Source: Theocolax elegans (Eukaryota > Arthropoda > Insecta > Hymenoptera > Cerocephalidae). From it: a stretch of DNA of 64,000 bases. The stretch spans positions 85,404,670 through 85,468,669 of the forward strand of contig CM047427.1 in NCBI GenBank assembly GCA_026168455.1, in the 5' to 3' direction. Both the position numbers and the translations under genes were made by a program. The notes under the pieces were generated by a model. It did not search any database and was not told the origin of the DNA. It was given only the letters and a program-made list of their open reading frames with translations. Every line of letters begins with the position of its first letter. The stretch's first letter is position 1. Below are positions 22,601 to 35,412 of this stretch, in pieces.

Positions 22601-25600
22601 TTCAAAGCAACGTAACTCTTCCATTACCTGCATGGATATGGATATTTTACGACGTAGAAAATATCTCGAGCACCTTTGAAATAAAAATGAATTTTGAATC
22701 GATTTTGGATCCTAAAATGATTCGAGTTATATCACCGTGGAAGCGTTATACATACGGTTATCGTATACCGAAAAATTTTTAGTGCCTCGTAATTCCCGAT
22801 AAAGCATAAAATTAAAACCGCTCGTTCGATAAATAAACAAAATAATATTTTACTGATAAGCGATATCGACTTCGCGGGGAATCCAAGATGGTTCCCTCGC
22901 GCTTTACCGATTTTTATTATTCTCGACAATTGTGTTGCAACTTTAACGTTATCTGAGGTCGTCGAGGAAAAAGTCGAAACGTCAATAAATACGCGGCATA
23001 CACATGTATACATTACATACATTTCTATGGCGATGTATTTATAAGCCGCTTATCTTATGCGCGCGGAGGCGGGACCCCGAGATTCATTTCTCTATTTTTG
23101 ATTATCGGGTCTCGATTAATCGAGAAGAATATACGTTAAATAGTAACAGGTGTTAACGATCTTCGTAAATATATTTTTGGGGCATGTCTCTTTTGAGCGA
23201 TCAAATAACTTTTTACCATTTTCATATATACAGCTCGCTCGCGCGTTAAATCTAGCTTCATTGGATCATTTTGAACCCATTCTTTGTCAATATTATAAAT
23301 AAATTTCTATTTCGCAAACTGTTCTCTATTTTAACCAAACACCAGAATGCATAATCAATTTTCAAAATTTTTCATCGCTATATTAGGCGTGATTAATAAT
23401 TGCAAATACACTTGATTGAAATCGATGAAAAAGAAAGAAGGTGAGTCGCAAAAATCAAAACGCAAAGCTATCTTAATCGAAATAAACACCGTTCAATTGG
23501 TGTCCTAATGTAGGACAAAAAAAACCGCAATATTTACTCGTTGCAGCATGTGCAGCTAGGCACATGTGGACGCACGCATCCCCCAAGATTTTTTGTCGAG
23601 GCACCTGTCAAACTCTCGCCTCGGCTCTTGCGCACATGTGGCCCGCTAAAATAATATACTGGCTGCGTGTTACTCGACGTAAAGAGAGAAAAAAAAAGTG
23701 GAAAACGTGCGTACGCTCTTAAAAAGTCTATCCTATAAGGAAAGTCCTCGGTATCATCGAGGACTAGAGGGGGTGGATTTTTATTTTTGGATGGGAATCG
23801 TTCACCCGTTCAGGGGAGGTGGTGGATCGGTTTGATTTCTTTACGACGATCGTATATGATTTTTTATTTTTCCGTTTTCTCGATTTATCAATTCGTCTAC
23901 TATATACATATTCGAGGTATTCAAACGTATAAGAACGTGTAATTACGAATTGATTTGATTGACGTTTATAACAAGGTATATCTGAAAATTCGACTTTATA
24001 AATGTCTATATATAGAATCAATAAAACGCTTTTCATTTGAATCTTATAAACGTTTTCTATGACACAAATAAGTATTCAGATTGTTTTTTCAGTTGAATTT
24101 TAAAAAATTGTCAGTGAATATGCAAAAACAAACTATTTTCTACGTTCCTTACAGCACATTGTGTTTTTCCATATAGTAAAAAGATAAATTATCAAAGATT
24201 GATAAAAATGACTATTTCGTATTCTGTTTGTTTCTGAAAAGAAATAATCATCAACCTTTTCGTGCTTAATGTACAAATTGGATAAAAAAATAATTTTAGG
24301 ATTTTTTTCATTTTATTATTTTAATATCTTCCATTAACCATTTAAAAATGTTTAAATTACTAATCGTGAAATACAAAACAAATCTAAGTAATTAACACAT
24401 GTTCACATATTTGCAGATATTTCCACCACATATTTTCACGTCTGTCATGAATTCCAAAATTGTCTTGTTCAAATTTGTGACGTTATTGCATGATTTCCTC
24501 GAAAATATTAAAATATTTAAATTAGAATTTTAACCATTTTTTAAGACATTGTTAATTAAACTAATTGAAATAATGATAAATTAAACTCATAATATTATTC
24601 AAAGCCGTATTATTAAGGTAATGAATAAAAAGAAAAATGGTAAAACGAATGCAAATTATCTAAAGAAATGTTAAATAATTTATTATACCTACGAATACGT
24701 AATAATTAAGATTACGACTAGTTAAGTAATGAAACAATTTTGAACCCCGTACCATTCGATTTCGTTTATGAAATTGAAATGAAAAACAGAATGAGAATCA
24801 GTCAGATACCGGAAATGAAGATTGTACAATCTTTAATCAAAGATTATTCTTCTTGATTCGAGAGGCTTGTCTTAGACAGTCTTTCATCATTGTTTGCAGT
24901 CTAAAAGTACGAGGTTGACAAGAAAATACGACCAAACAGTATATAGACGTTGCGCGGCAAGTGCGTCATTTTCGCTTTCTTGGTGGACTTTTTCTACAAC
25001 ACGCAGAAAACCAAGAGTGTCACCACATGTTTTCTCGCATTAAATGTCGTCGGGGGAAAAACATATATAATACGCGCAAACCCTTATAAGAAATTCAATT
25101 TTTCACCTTTCATGTGCATCACGCAGCTCTCGCATATATGCGATACGAAAATGAGCGTTATGCATATACGTTATTTACAGAGCACGAGTAAATTAATAAT
25201 CGTCAATTAAATTTTAACGACATTATATACAAAAAAAAGTAAAACCGCAATTTATTTACTCGATTTGAAGTGCATTAAGTAAAAAAGAGTGTTGATACAG
25301 TAAAACCTAAAGGAAGTAAATAAACATACCCGTGAATAGTGATTTACGCGTAAGCGCATCTAAAATTTTCGGTTTCACACGAACATCATCCATATCGTTT
25401 CACAACTAATTAAACGATATATTTATACGCAACTACAGAGGTATATAGCTCCCAAAAGGGGGATCGATCGTGCATCAACAGCCAATAAAACCGTATAAAA
25501 AAAGAAAGAAAAAAATTATACGTATATAGGATAAGTAACGGTTGAGACGTCGCAAATCAAAGGGTTGAATATTATAAATTCTCGCGCACGTGGTAAGCAT

Positions 25601-28500
25601 GCGACATAATAGAACGTTGAACCGGGCGTTTTTGCGCGCGCGCGCCCGCTGCAAGCCTATATACACTCGATGCACATGTCTTACTTTTCGAAAAATCTAA
25701 AACACACATGTTGAAGAGAGAAAGAGAGATGGAGAGATAGTTGGAGAGCGAGAGGGAGGTCATCAAGGATCGGTTTGAATCGATCGGCAGCTGCGGGAAA
25801 ACCTGCGACCCCCGAGTTGCTTTTCCCATCGTGAAAAGTAGGCGGCGTGTGTTTTTTTTTCTACTTTAACCGACCGATCCTCTCTGAAATTGGAAAGAAC
25901 TGTAGGTTCCCACCAATTACCACGGAGGGTGACAAAAAATGAGAAATCGGATCCACCTGACGTGTCGGATGGTTTTTAACGTGATCCACGTGTTGGTCGT
26001 GTGACAATTATATACACAATCCTCCCGATATATACTTTTATTGCACATCAATTTTTGATTCATTCCTCTACATTTTGCTATATATTTTCCGTATTTATTT
26101 ATATTTTTAACCCCTCGTTTTTTAATGTATTTTTCTTTTAACTGACGTATATGTCGATCATTGAATTAATTAGAATTGTGGCGTCGAGTCCCTGAATCTG
26201 CAAGGAAAATTGTTTCATTTAACGTTTCTTACAATTATTATCAGAAGGTTGATAATAAAAATTAGAACGTTTTCTATTATCGAAACTTGAGAATCTTTTA
26301 TAAGAATATAGATATCAATGAACATTTTTCAGTACGCCAAATCGTCTCACATTGATATAAATGATACATTGTAATACTGTTCTTCCGTCTGGTTATTTAT
26401 ACGAAATTTATTTTCAATTTCCAACGTAAAATATATCTAATAAAATTTTCTTAAATTAATCATAACACGTGATAAATATTCTTTATAAAAAAAATGAACG
26501 AACAAACAGTACAAATCATTATTTAATAAAACGATAAAAATTAAGCTTGTTTAGCAAATTCAGAAGAATGAAAGAGAAAAATATTTATGAATGTATGTAG
26601 GAAGCAGCCGGGCCGCACATCTATATTTAACTATTATTTTCGCTTCGACACATATACATATACACAAAATTATCAAACTTGTTAATTTACTGAAATTCGC
26701 GCTACGATAAATCGTAAGCTTCGTTTATGTGTACACACGTACATTGATTCATTATAAATAATGTGACGTCAACTGTTTGATCAGATATATCAATGAATCG
26801 AAAAAATTTTTCGGAAAATATGGAAACTTTTCTATTATACTTGAAAATTCAAAGAAACAAAGTATTAAATATTATGTTGATCGCGGGTCGTTAATCATCA
26901 CGTTTTACGCAATCAACTTTTTGCTTTTTCATATATGTTATATATTTTCGTTAATTAATGTTATTAATGCGTCTTTTCGATACGTTACAGAAAAACGATT
27001 AGGCAATTCATTGAAAACAAGTTGACCTATTCGTGAGGTTAACGTATCAATCACGATTGTTTCTTTTTTTTTAAATAATTTCTATAGACTGGATGAAGTT
27101 AAAATTACACAATATGTTATACCGATGACTTAAACAATTATTAGGTAAATCAGGTGAATAATATTAAGAAATTTTTGTATGTAATAAAAGTGATGTTCAA
27201 TTATTTTTACGGTGATTTGTTGAGTTGCAACAACGTTTTTTAATTGATAGATTTTTTACCGATCTAATTGAAGATCATTCTAATAATTATACGAATGCTA
27301 AAAATAATCTTTGAACGGCTTGTATATTGAACATCTTATTCACTGTACACAGAAATTACCATATTCTCAAATGTTACGTTTAGTAATGTGTGCGATAACT
27401 GTACAAATACATTCTTTCTTTTGTATAAACTTGTCTAATTAAAGAACTAAACGAAAGCTTGGAAAATGTGTCAATTTCTAATGTTTCCTAAACTTTGGGA
27501 CGTAAAATACAAAAAAATGTATTTCTTTAGGACCCGATTAAAACAAATAAAAATGATATTTTTAAGCGATAATTTTGTTAATATGTTTGCCTAAAATTGT
27601 AGATACCTAATAAATACTTTTGAGGGTTAAGCTGAACTCAGAAAATGGTCAACTTTTTCTTTTCTTACACAGCTGCACAAATTAATAAATTTTTTTTAAA
27701 AACCCTGAACGTCAGGCCCTTGGGCATGTTCTAAATAATATACTCAAATTTTTCCATATTTTTAAATCCATAATTTGATTACGATATTTGACGAATAATA
27801 ATTACCAAAAATTGTTTACTCAATTATTATTAAAAAATTATGTTCTCTTAAAAACATCATAACACGTCAAGCCCTTCTTTATGAATTTTGTTCAGATTTT
27901 TAATTCAATATTTTAGATATAAAATTTTTGGGTTGAAAGGTGCAAATTCCTCTAATTTGGGTCCGACATCCCGCTAAAAAAAGCGCATAGTTTATAAACG
28001 AAAGGCTCGTTATAAATCTGAGAAATTTTAATTATTTTATATTGTGCAAAAGAATTTCGACGACCCGAGACATTAATTACCACTTTCAGAATCTAGCGAT
28101 TGTAAAGATTGACTGTTGATTACAAGAGGCAAGATCGACAAAATTGATAATTCAAGTAGTCGCATTGTTATCATAATATCGATGTAATCCATACCAAAGA
28201 CGTTACTTTTAGCTCTTTGAATTTTGTATAATTCACTGCGATTGATTCTATAAAAAAAAGCAATTTTTACCGTACAAAACGAACGAATGAATTTTTGAGT
28301 ATATGTAATAGAATAACCCAATTGAAGATCCCTAAAAATTCATATCTACTGTATAGAATGCTCACTAGTCTGGAAACATATAGTAACATATAAGAAATCA
28401 AAACTTATCAAACGTACATTAAAATTCCATATTTCACTAAAAACTAAAATGATGCAAAAATTCCATTAAAATGTATATATCTGGTATACATAAAAATAAA
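19606..28500. other. Long spacer between aladin and the GLIS-type gene
   Basis: About 8.9 kb without a recognisable gene. The first part holds the aladin 3' end. More G+C-rich patches at 20020-20230, 22860-23060, 23540-23780, 25560-25990 and 27700-27730 stand out and could be regulatory. Short open frames here have no domain, no splice partners and repeat-like composition. Confidence 0.5.
23547..23640. promoter_or_regulatory. Cluster of E-boxes upstream of the GLIS-type gene
   Basis: CATGTG (23547), CACATGTG (23561 and 23633) and CACCTG (23602) lie within 94 bases in a locally G+C-richer patch. E-boxes bind bHLH factors such as Twist and Daughterless. It lies about 5 kb upstream of the leader exon; enhancer function is inference. 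Confidence 0.35.
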
Positions 28501-28539
28501 GAAAAAAAAATGGTTGCGACGAGGAGAAAAAGAAAGACA

Positions 28540-28856
28540 AGTCGACTTTATCCGAGTCACCCCGAGCCACGCGAGTGGGCGGCGCCCTAAGACTTGGGTA
28601 GTGGGGACCCCCGTGTGATGCTCCTCTCTCGCGTTATCTTACGAGGGCCTCAGCGTCACTTCTCGGCCGACTCTTAACGCGCGCGCACCCCCGCGAACTC
28701 AAGCCGAGATAACGACTTGTATTTTTCACTCCTCTCTCTCTCTTTCCCGCTTACTCCTCTATCTATCTCGACTGTGTGGAAAATTTGGACGAGACAACTT
28801 TTCGCAACGTATCGACTTGGATTTTTTTGGTCCTTCCTCGATCTGGATAATTGAGG
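28540..28856 (+). promoter_or_regulatory. Promoter region and leader exon of the GLIS/lame duck-type gene
   Basis: A CpG-rich block (28550-28690) is followed by CT repeats and a stretch ending in a strong donor (GAGG then GTGAGT) at 28857. The matching acceptor is at 29653, ten bases before the start codon of the next exon. The transcription start is not defined. Confidence 0.5.
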
Positions 28857-29663
28857 GTGAGTACATCTTTTGAATTTTTTCTATCGTTCCTGATCAATAT
28901 TTCGTTTGGATCGCCTAAAATTAATTGACAAGATTCTTCGATTTTCATAGAGTTTTATGTAAGATCGTGGTGATGGATATATAGTGATCCGCGATTTAGC
29001 GAGTGTACGGGTTTCACAGATGTGATAAAGACGGTTTATCACGGTTGCTGCTTTCGTATACTCAAACGATTACAACATTCCCTTTTTTTTCGTTTATGGT
29101 TTACATTTCTGTCTTTTGGTCAGTGTGTTCTAATTGACTGGCGTTAACAAACTCGTCAGTACCACACGATTCGCGTTAAAGTATAGGCACATATTATTCA
29201 ATTGTTACACGCGTACGAGAAATAATAACGTTAAATATAACGACGGTATAAAAAATCAATCCTCTTAATAATTGATTTAAACAATTTCATTTTGTCTGAT
29301 GTAATAAATTTAATTGAATAAGGTTAACGTCGTTATTTACGTTTTCCTCTTTAAACTCTACGTTGGATGATGAAAATTTAAGTTTTCATCGAGAATCGAA
29401 AGGAAACCATTGATACACTTACGATGTATCTAAGACGCGTTCGTTCTCGACAAAAAAATATGATACAGCGATAACGTTTCTCACTATAAACGGAAATATT
29501 TCTTAAAGCTCTGTAATGAACTGCCAATCCAAGCGTATAGATAATACGATGTATAATCCACATTATTACATTAAAACTCGCTACTAGAAAATTAATAAAA
29601 TTCTGTTTAAAATATTTTGTATAATATATATTTGTATATTTTTGTTTATATAGCGGAAGAAAT

Positions 29664-32600
29664 ATGCATCTCGACGAGGAGCTTCAATACGCAATGATGA
29701 GGGAATCGGCACAATTTTGTTGGAATGGAATTGGTAACAATTGGGACCAATTTTATCAAAACGGTTGGAACGAAGAATCTAATTGTAGATTACCATCGGT
29801 TGGTACAGCATTTTCATTTTCAAGGAGTTTCGCCACTCCAATCGTTCAAACTGAAAATCTTGAAAACACGTGTCAAAGTTACCAGTACGACTTTGGTAAT
29901 CAGTATCACGATGAAGCGGCTTTACTTTGTTTCCCATCAGTCCTACAACAGACGCAATTGGATATTGAAGAATCTTTGCAAGCTGTTGACGATTTTGATC
30001 TCAGTCTGATCAGGTAGGTTGACGTTTTAGTCGATAAACATTGGGATTTAGAGAGAAACTGAGTAAATCTATTAGCCAGTTTTACATTTACTATAGTTGT
30101 AGATTGTGTCTCTCGGCTGCTCGGAAAAGTAGGTTAAATAAATATTTTTGTTAAGAAAATTGAACGATATTTCATCGATATGACGCAAGATTTCTGATCA
30201 ATTTCAGTACTTTATAACTTTGTGTAATCCTTCAATTAGTAGATATCGATCTTTTTTTTTGTACGATCATAATGATTTTTGTAAAAAAAAGTCTATTCTC
30301 AAAGTTAATGAATCTAGGTGATTAAAAAATACTACACATAGATAAGGTTTATTTACTTAAAGATTTATTAATTATTCTTTTATTATCTTTACTTGTTCAC
30401 CAACGTAAATACCAATCTATAATCGTTCTTGTTTAAAAGTACATTAAAGTAGTTGTATTATAAATTTTTATAGAAGGTTCTTAAAATTAAGTGATAAATA
30501 TTTTCGTCTCAATACCATAAAATTAAATAAAATACCATAAATTTATAGCTAAAACTCAAATCTAAAATGACCAATAGTTACGTACTAATAAATAAACATA
30601 AATTTATTCAGAGGTGATCCGACAACGTTACCAAGTACTGAGCAACCAGAACCAACCTCGGAGTACGCAATCTCGGATACGGTACCGCAAGTGGAATCGA
30701 ATGGTTCTTACGCCGTAGGTCACCTGGTATCAGGACAACAACACATACCCGATATTTATCGAACCAACATACTCGATGAAATAAAACAAGAGCAATTTTT
30801 ACCTTCCACATCCCCTACACTCATCGATAATCAAATCGTTTTACCAAGGGATGAGGGTTTGATGCTCGCTGGTGAGGACCCAAGGCTATACACGCCTCAA
30901 AGTGTTCCTGAACGGGATAATCAGGAGGAATCATATGGTACGTTAGTCTTTTTATTACCTTATAAAATTGAATTTATTTCCGTATTAATAAATTTACCGA
31001 TTCACTTATTACTTAAATCTATTATTTATCTATATCAATGTTCAACCGGATGTCGAAAAAATACAAATTTTGACATTATCGTATGGTTGTGCGTATAAAA
31101 ACATAAATAAAAATATTATTTCTTTATAAAAGATAGAAATTAAAAGTCCGAGTTCTTGCACGCGTATACTTGGGCATGTATAATTATATATTTATCTTCA
31201 ACTCGAGATATGACAATCAAAGAAATTACGTAATACGAAATCTGATCTTTCCAAATTCACTCCTTTGTCACGTGTGGTTCGACAAAAAATTATAACGATG
31301 TAAAAATCGATCCGCAAATTTGAAATTATAAATTACCATGAAAATACAAGATTTTACTAATTATTATTAATAATCACGTATATTGATACATGTATCTTTT
31401 GTATGTAATAATTAAGTTTTTAATTACAAGTCTCGGAAGTTCAATATAGTAACAAAAGATTAATTGAAAAAAAAATTCCAGGTAGCGCTCAATCGGACGA
31501 CGGTGGTTCATTAGCGTCGTATCCTTGCCTATGGATCGATTGCGGCTGTTCGTTTTCGGAACAAGAATCTTTGGTCCAACATATCGAAAGGCGACACGTT
31601 GAATCTTCGTCATCGAGCGCAGGACGAAGATTACACGGATCACGATCGATACCTACTGGACAAGACGACATGCAATTCGCGTGCTTGTGGAAAGGCTGTT
31701 CGAGGGATCGACCTTTCAATGCTCGTTACAAATTGTTGATACACATGAGGGTGCACAGTGGAGAAAAACCAAACAAGTGCCCTGTAAGTAATTTTATAAT
31801 TACAATAAATTATCTTTTATAAAGATCCGCTATATCGTAAGCAACAAATTATGACACGTACTTTTCAATTTATCATTTCAGTTTGCCGGCTGCAAAAAAG
31901 CTTTTTCACGCTTGGAAAACTTGAAAATTCATCAGAGATCTCACACGGGTGAGCGACCGTACGCGTGTCAACATCGCGGATGCACAAAAGCCTTCAGTAA
32001 CAGTAGTGATCGTGCAAAACATCAGAGAACTCATTATGATACGGTAATTAATACACTAATCATATATTTAACAACGATTATTACTATTATTTATTCTTTA
32101 TTCTCTGTAAACCCCATGTACAATGATATATTTGGAAAATCAATAATTTTATACAATCAACTTTTATAGTTACAAATGCAAACATTATTTCTAATCTAAT
32201 TCGTTAAAATATTAATTACAGAAGCCATACGCGTGTCAAGTAGCCGGTTGTGGGAAAAGATACACAGACCCCTCGTCACTTCGTAAACACGCGAAAAATC
32301 ATACAGATCTATCGAACAGTTTTTCGTCACCCGAAAATCGATTGGTTTACAAAAGTTCGTCGAAACGACGAAATTCAAGCTCGTCGAGCGTCTCCTCGGT
32401 AGCAACAAATTACCAAAGTCAACCAGAACCAACGAGGAATCCTTCGGTCTCATCCGATTACGAGTCTCAAAAGGATTCACTGGAAATTTTCGACGAAATC
32501 GACATCAAACATTACACCGGCAATGTATCCTCTCATATCGATCAAGTACCTAACAACATGGATGAGGGTTACGAGTACATTCCTTATGAAAATGTTGCCC

Positions 32601-35268
32601 GCTTTCTTGCGGATGAAAGGAGCCAAGTCAGACTCGACAGTATTGGTGAGTGTCAATTATCCTTTTTTTTATATATTTATAGCTGTTTTTCCTTAATTCT
32701 TCGATTCGTCAAGATATTCACCAAAATTCTTCGGCTAATCAGTTACATAATACACAATTAACTTATGGAAATTTAACGTAATCTAATTAAACAAATGATT
32801 CCATGTTTTTTAAACGTAAATGCACGATTTACAATCCAAATTTCTAGCTGAGAAAATGTACGAGCGTACGAAATTTCACGTATGAATCATGCGCTACTTG
32901 ATTTGTATAGTTGTGTTTTCGGTCGTCTTTTGGATCACCAAAAGAAATATTGTTCAAATATTTAAATAACAGTTGCGTGGTGCGATCCAGGAAATAAAAA
33001 AAAATGAGAACGCGTAATTCACAAACATTACCGATAGAATTTCATAATCTTATCACGCGATCATAATGAGTGGATTCGACTTATACCATTCAATTAATAA
33101 GTACATACACATACACCTACATACGTGTATATATATATATGTATTCGATTTCAATAATTGAAATATGTATCGTAAATAAGATACCGAACTGATAAGTGAT
33201 ACGCAAAATTTCTGCTTGTTTTATACACGTTAGAAACTTGATGTAGTTTGCGTGCAAATTTCCTTCAAAATTTGTTGAAATTAAGACAATAGAACTCCAT
33301 AACTTTCACGCTAAATTTAATTTTAATTTCAGTATAATATGTTACTAATATTAAATTTATTATGCGTGTAATTTCAATATGAAAAATAAATATAAGTATT
33401 GATATAGTATATTGACGTATATTCTAAAATATTGAATTAAAACATTCTTTTAAATAATAGTAACATTAGAAAATTATATATAACAATGAAAGTTATTTAA
33501 CATAATTAAATTTAAATAATAACGCACAGTTCTTCATTTGAAGCAAGATTTGAGGGAAGAATGATTTTGTCTGAAAAAGAGAATGTTTTCTATATTGAAA
33601 AATCACGTACTTATCATATTCTATTTAAGTACATTCACTTACCAAATTTGGAGATGTTTTGAAGTTAGGAAAGAAGAAATGTACCGATAAAAATTTTTTA
33701 CGTGAATTTCTTAAGTGTTGTACAAAGCGATAATCACAAATCACAAATGAAAGTACCAATATAAACGACTAATAATTTAAAATAATATTAAAAATTCTAC
33801 GTAAATAAACAAATACATATAATTAAATCGTATAAAATCGTAATTGCCTAATGTTACACATGTTCAGTCACTGCAGCACAATCTGTGATGCATTCGTTAC
33901 AAAAATAATTGCGTTGAATGAAAAAAAATACAAATATCACAATGACTTGTACGTGATTGACCAACAAGGATAAAAAGAAATCCCGTAACCAAACGAAAAT
34001 AAACCCCGAAATTGTATTAAGCAAGTTAAACCAGATTTTTCAACCATCCCGAAAAACAAAGTAACCCCCTAACGAATATACAAAAAAAAAATGGCGCATC
34101 TGCTGTGCAGAAAAAAAGTCGCACGCGAAGGATTATTTTGGTGAGTCTCTCGAGCTTTTTTATGTTCGATAATCGGGAGGAGAGGAGGATTGCACCCGCG
34201 ACTCACCATGTTGAATCTCAGAGGAGGTGAAGCTTTCGGTGCACTTTACGGTTTTACCCCACGCACCGAGACTCGAAATAATTTTCTCGGTTCATTTTTT
34301 TTTCTTCTTTTGACTTTTTCGTTTTATTACGCACGTGCCCGATGCCACGTGCGTCGCACGCGCTTTGTAAGTCCATTTTTGTACAAACCATCGAGTTTAA
34401 TGTCGTTATGTAATTTCCATTATCGGTGAGACGAGCGAATTTTAGAGGCGAGGTTTATGACACAAGTTATTAATCAAGTAGCTGTCGATTTACGAAAATA
34501 CGAGTTTACATACTTCTATCTATGAGTTTATACTATTTTCAATCCACGAAAATACACGGACGTGTACGAATATATATTCTTAAAGTGAAAATGTTGTGTG
34601 TAACATTTTAACATTTAATTTTAAAATATAAAATTCTATTGTTTTTAATATCTTAATTATTTATAATTTTAACGTAGAGTTGATATCAAACAATATATAT
34701 TTTTATATAACAAATATTATTGTTGTAATATATATTGAATTATTATTTATTTTAAAAATTAAATATTTTATATGACCAAATTTCATTATCTAATACTAGA
34801 TAAAAAGTGTTGCTTCTTAAACCTTCTTGTTATTGATTAATATTTAAACCTTTTCTTAATAAACTTTAAATTATTTCAAGTTAATTCCACATAATAAAAT
34901 AAAAAGATAACTGTGTAATTTCCTAGATTATAAATATTTTTATTCTTGACACGATCGATCAATTAAAACAGCTATAAAATTAATGTTATCTACCCTTATC
35001 TTAAATAATATTCAGAAATATATATATTTAATCGTCAAATACACAATTTATTATCAACAATCAAAATAATACACAATAAATGAAAAAAAGATGAATTTGC
35101 TCAACAATATCATTTCAATCAATTAACGTCAAAATGCAGTAAAAAATAATTTAAAAAAAAATTGTTTCAGGTTTCGGCGCGGACGATGATCTCCAAGATT
35201 TGGGCTCTGACATCGAACAACAATTTCTTGAACTGAGCAGTGTGGACTCGGTGTTCATCGGCGAGTAA
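29664..35268 (+). CDS. lmd: GLIS-family zinc-finger transcription factor, lame duck-like, 553 aa
   Basis: Coding exons 29664-30013, 30612-30937, 31482-31783, 31882-32043, 32222-32645 and 35171-35268; phases agree, 554 codons. Five tandem C2H2 fingers span about residues 241-407: C241, C246, H259, H264 in finger 1, then [44 protein letters not shown] and [15 protein letters not shown]. These are closest in memory to GLIS1/GLIS3 and to Drosophila lame duck (gleeful), which specifies fusion-competent myoblasts; GLIS2/sugarbabe fits less well. The N-terminal 220 residues are acidic and aromatic-rich; a Ser-rich linker follows the fingers, and the C-terminus is acidic. It is a nuclear DNA-binding regulator. 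The last intron is 2.5 kb. The stop is only 144 bp from the stop of the convergent GILT gene. Family call is strong; the lmd orthology is less sure. Confidence 0.88.
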
Positions 35269-35412
35269 CGTCGAATAATATCGACTAGATGATTCAAACG
35301 CGTTATCCTTGGGTCAAAACCGGACTTTGAAAGGAATGAGCGAGTCGATTATACTTCATATATTTTTTTTGTACATTTGTAAATATATCGACCAAAAATT
35401 AAATAACTTTTT

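Noticed and set aside
23764..24036. 90-codon minus-strand open frame
   Set aside because: No motif; it lies in presumed regulatory DNA and has no partner exon.
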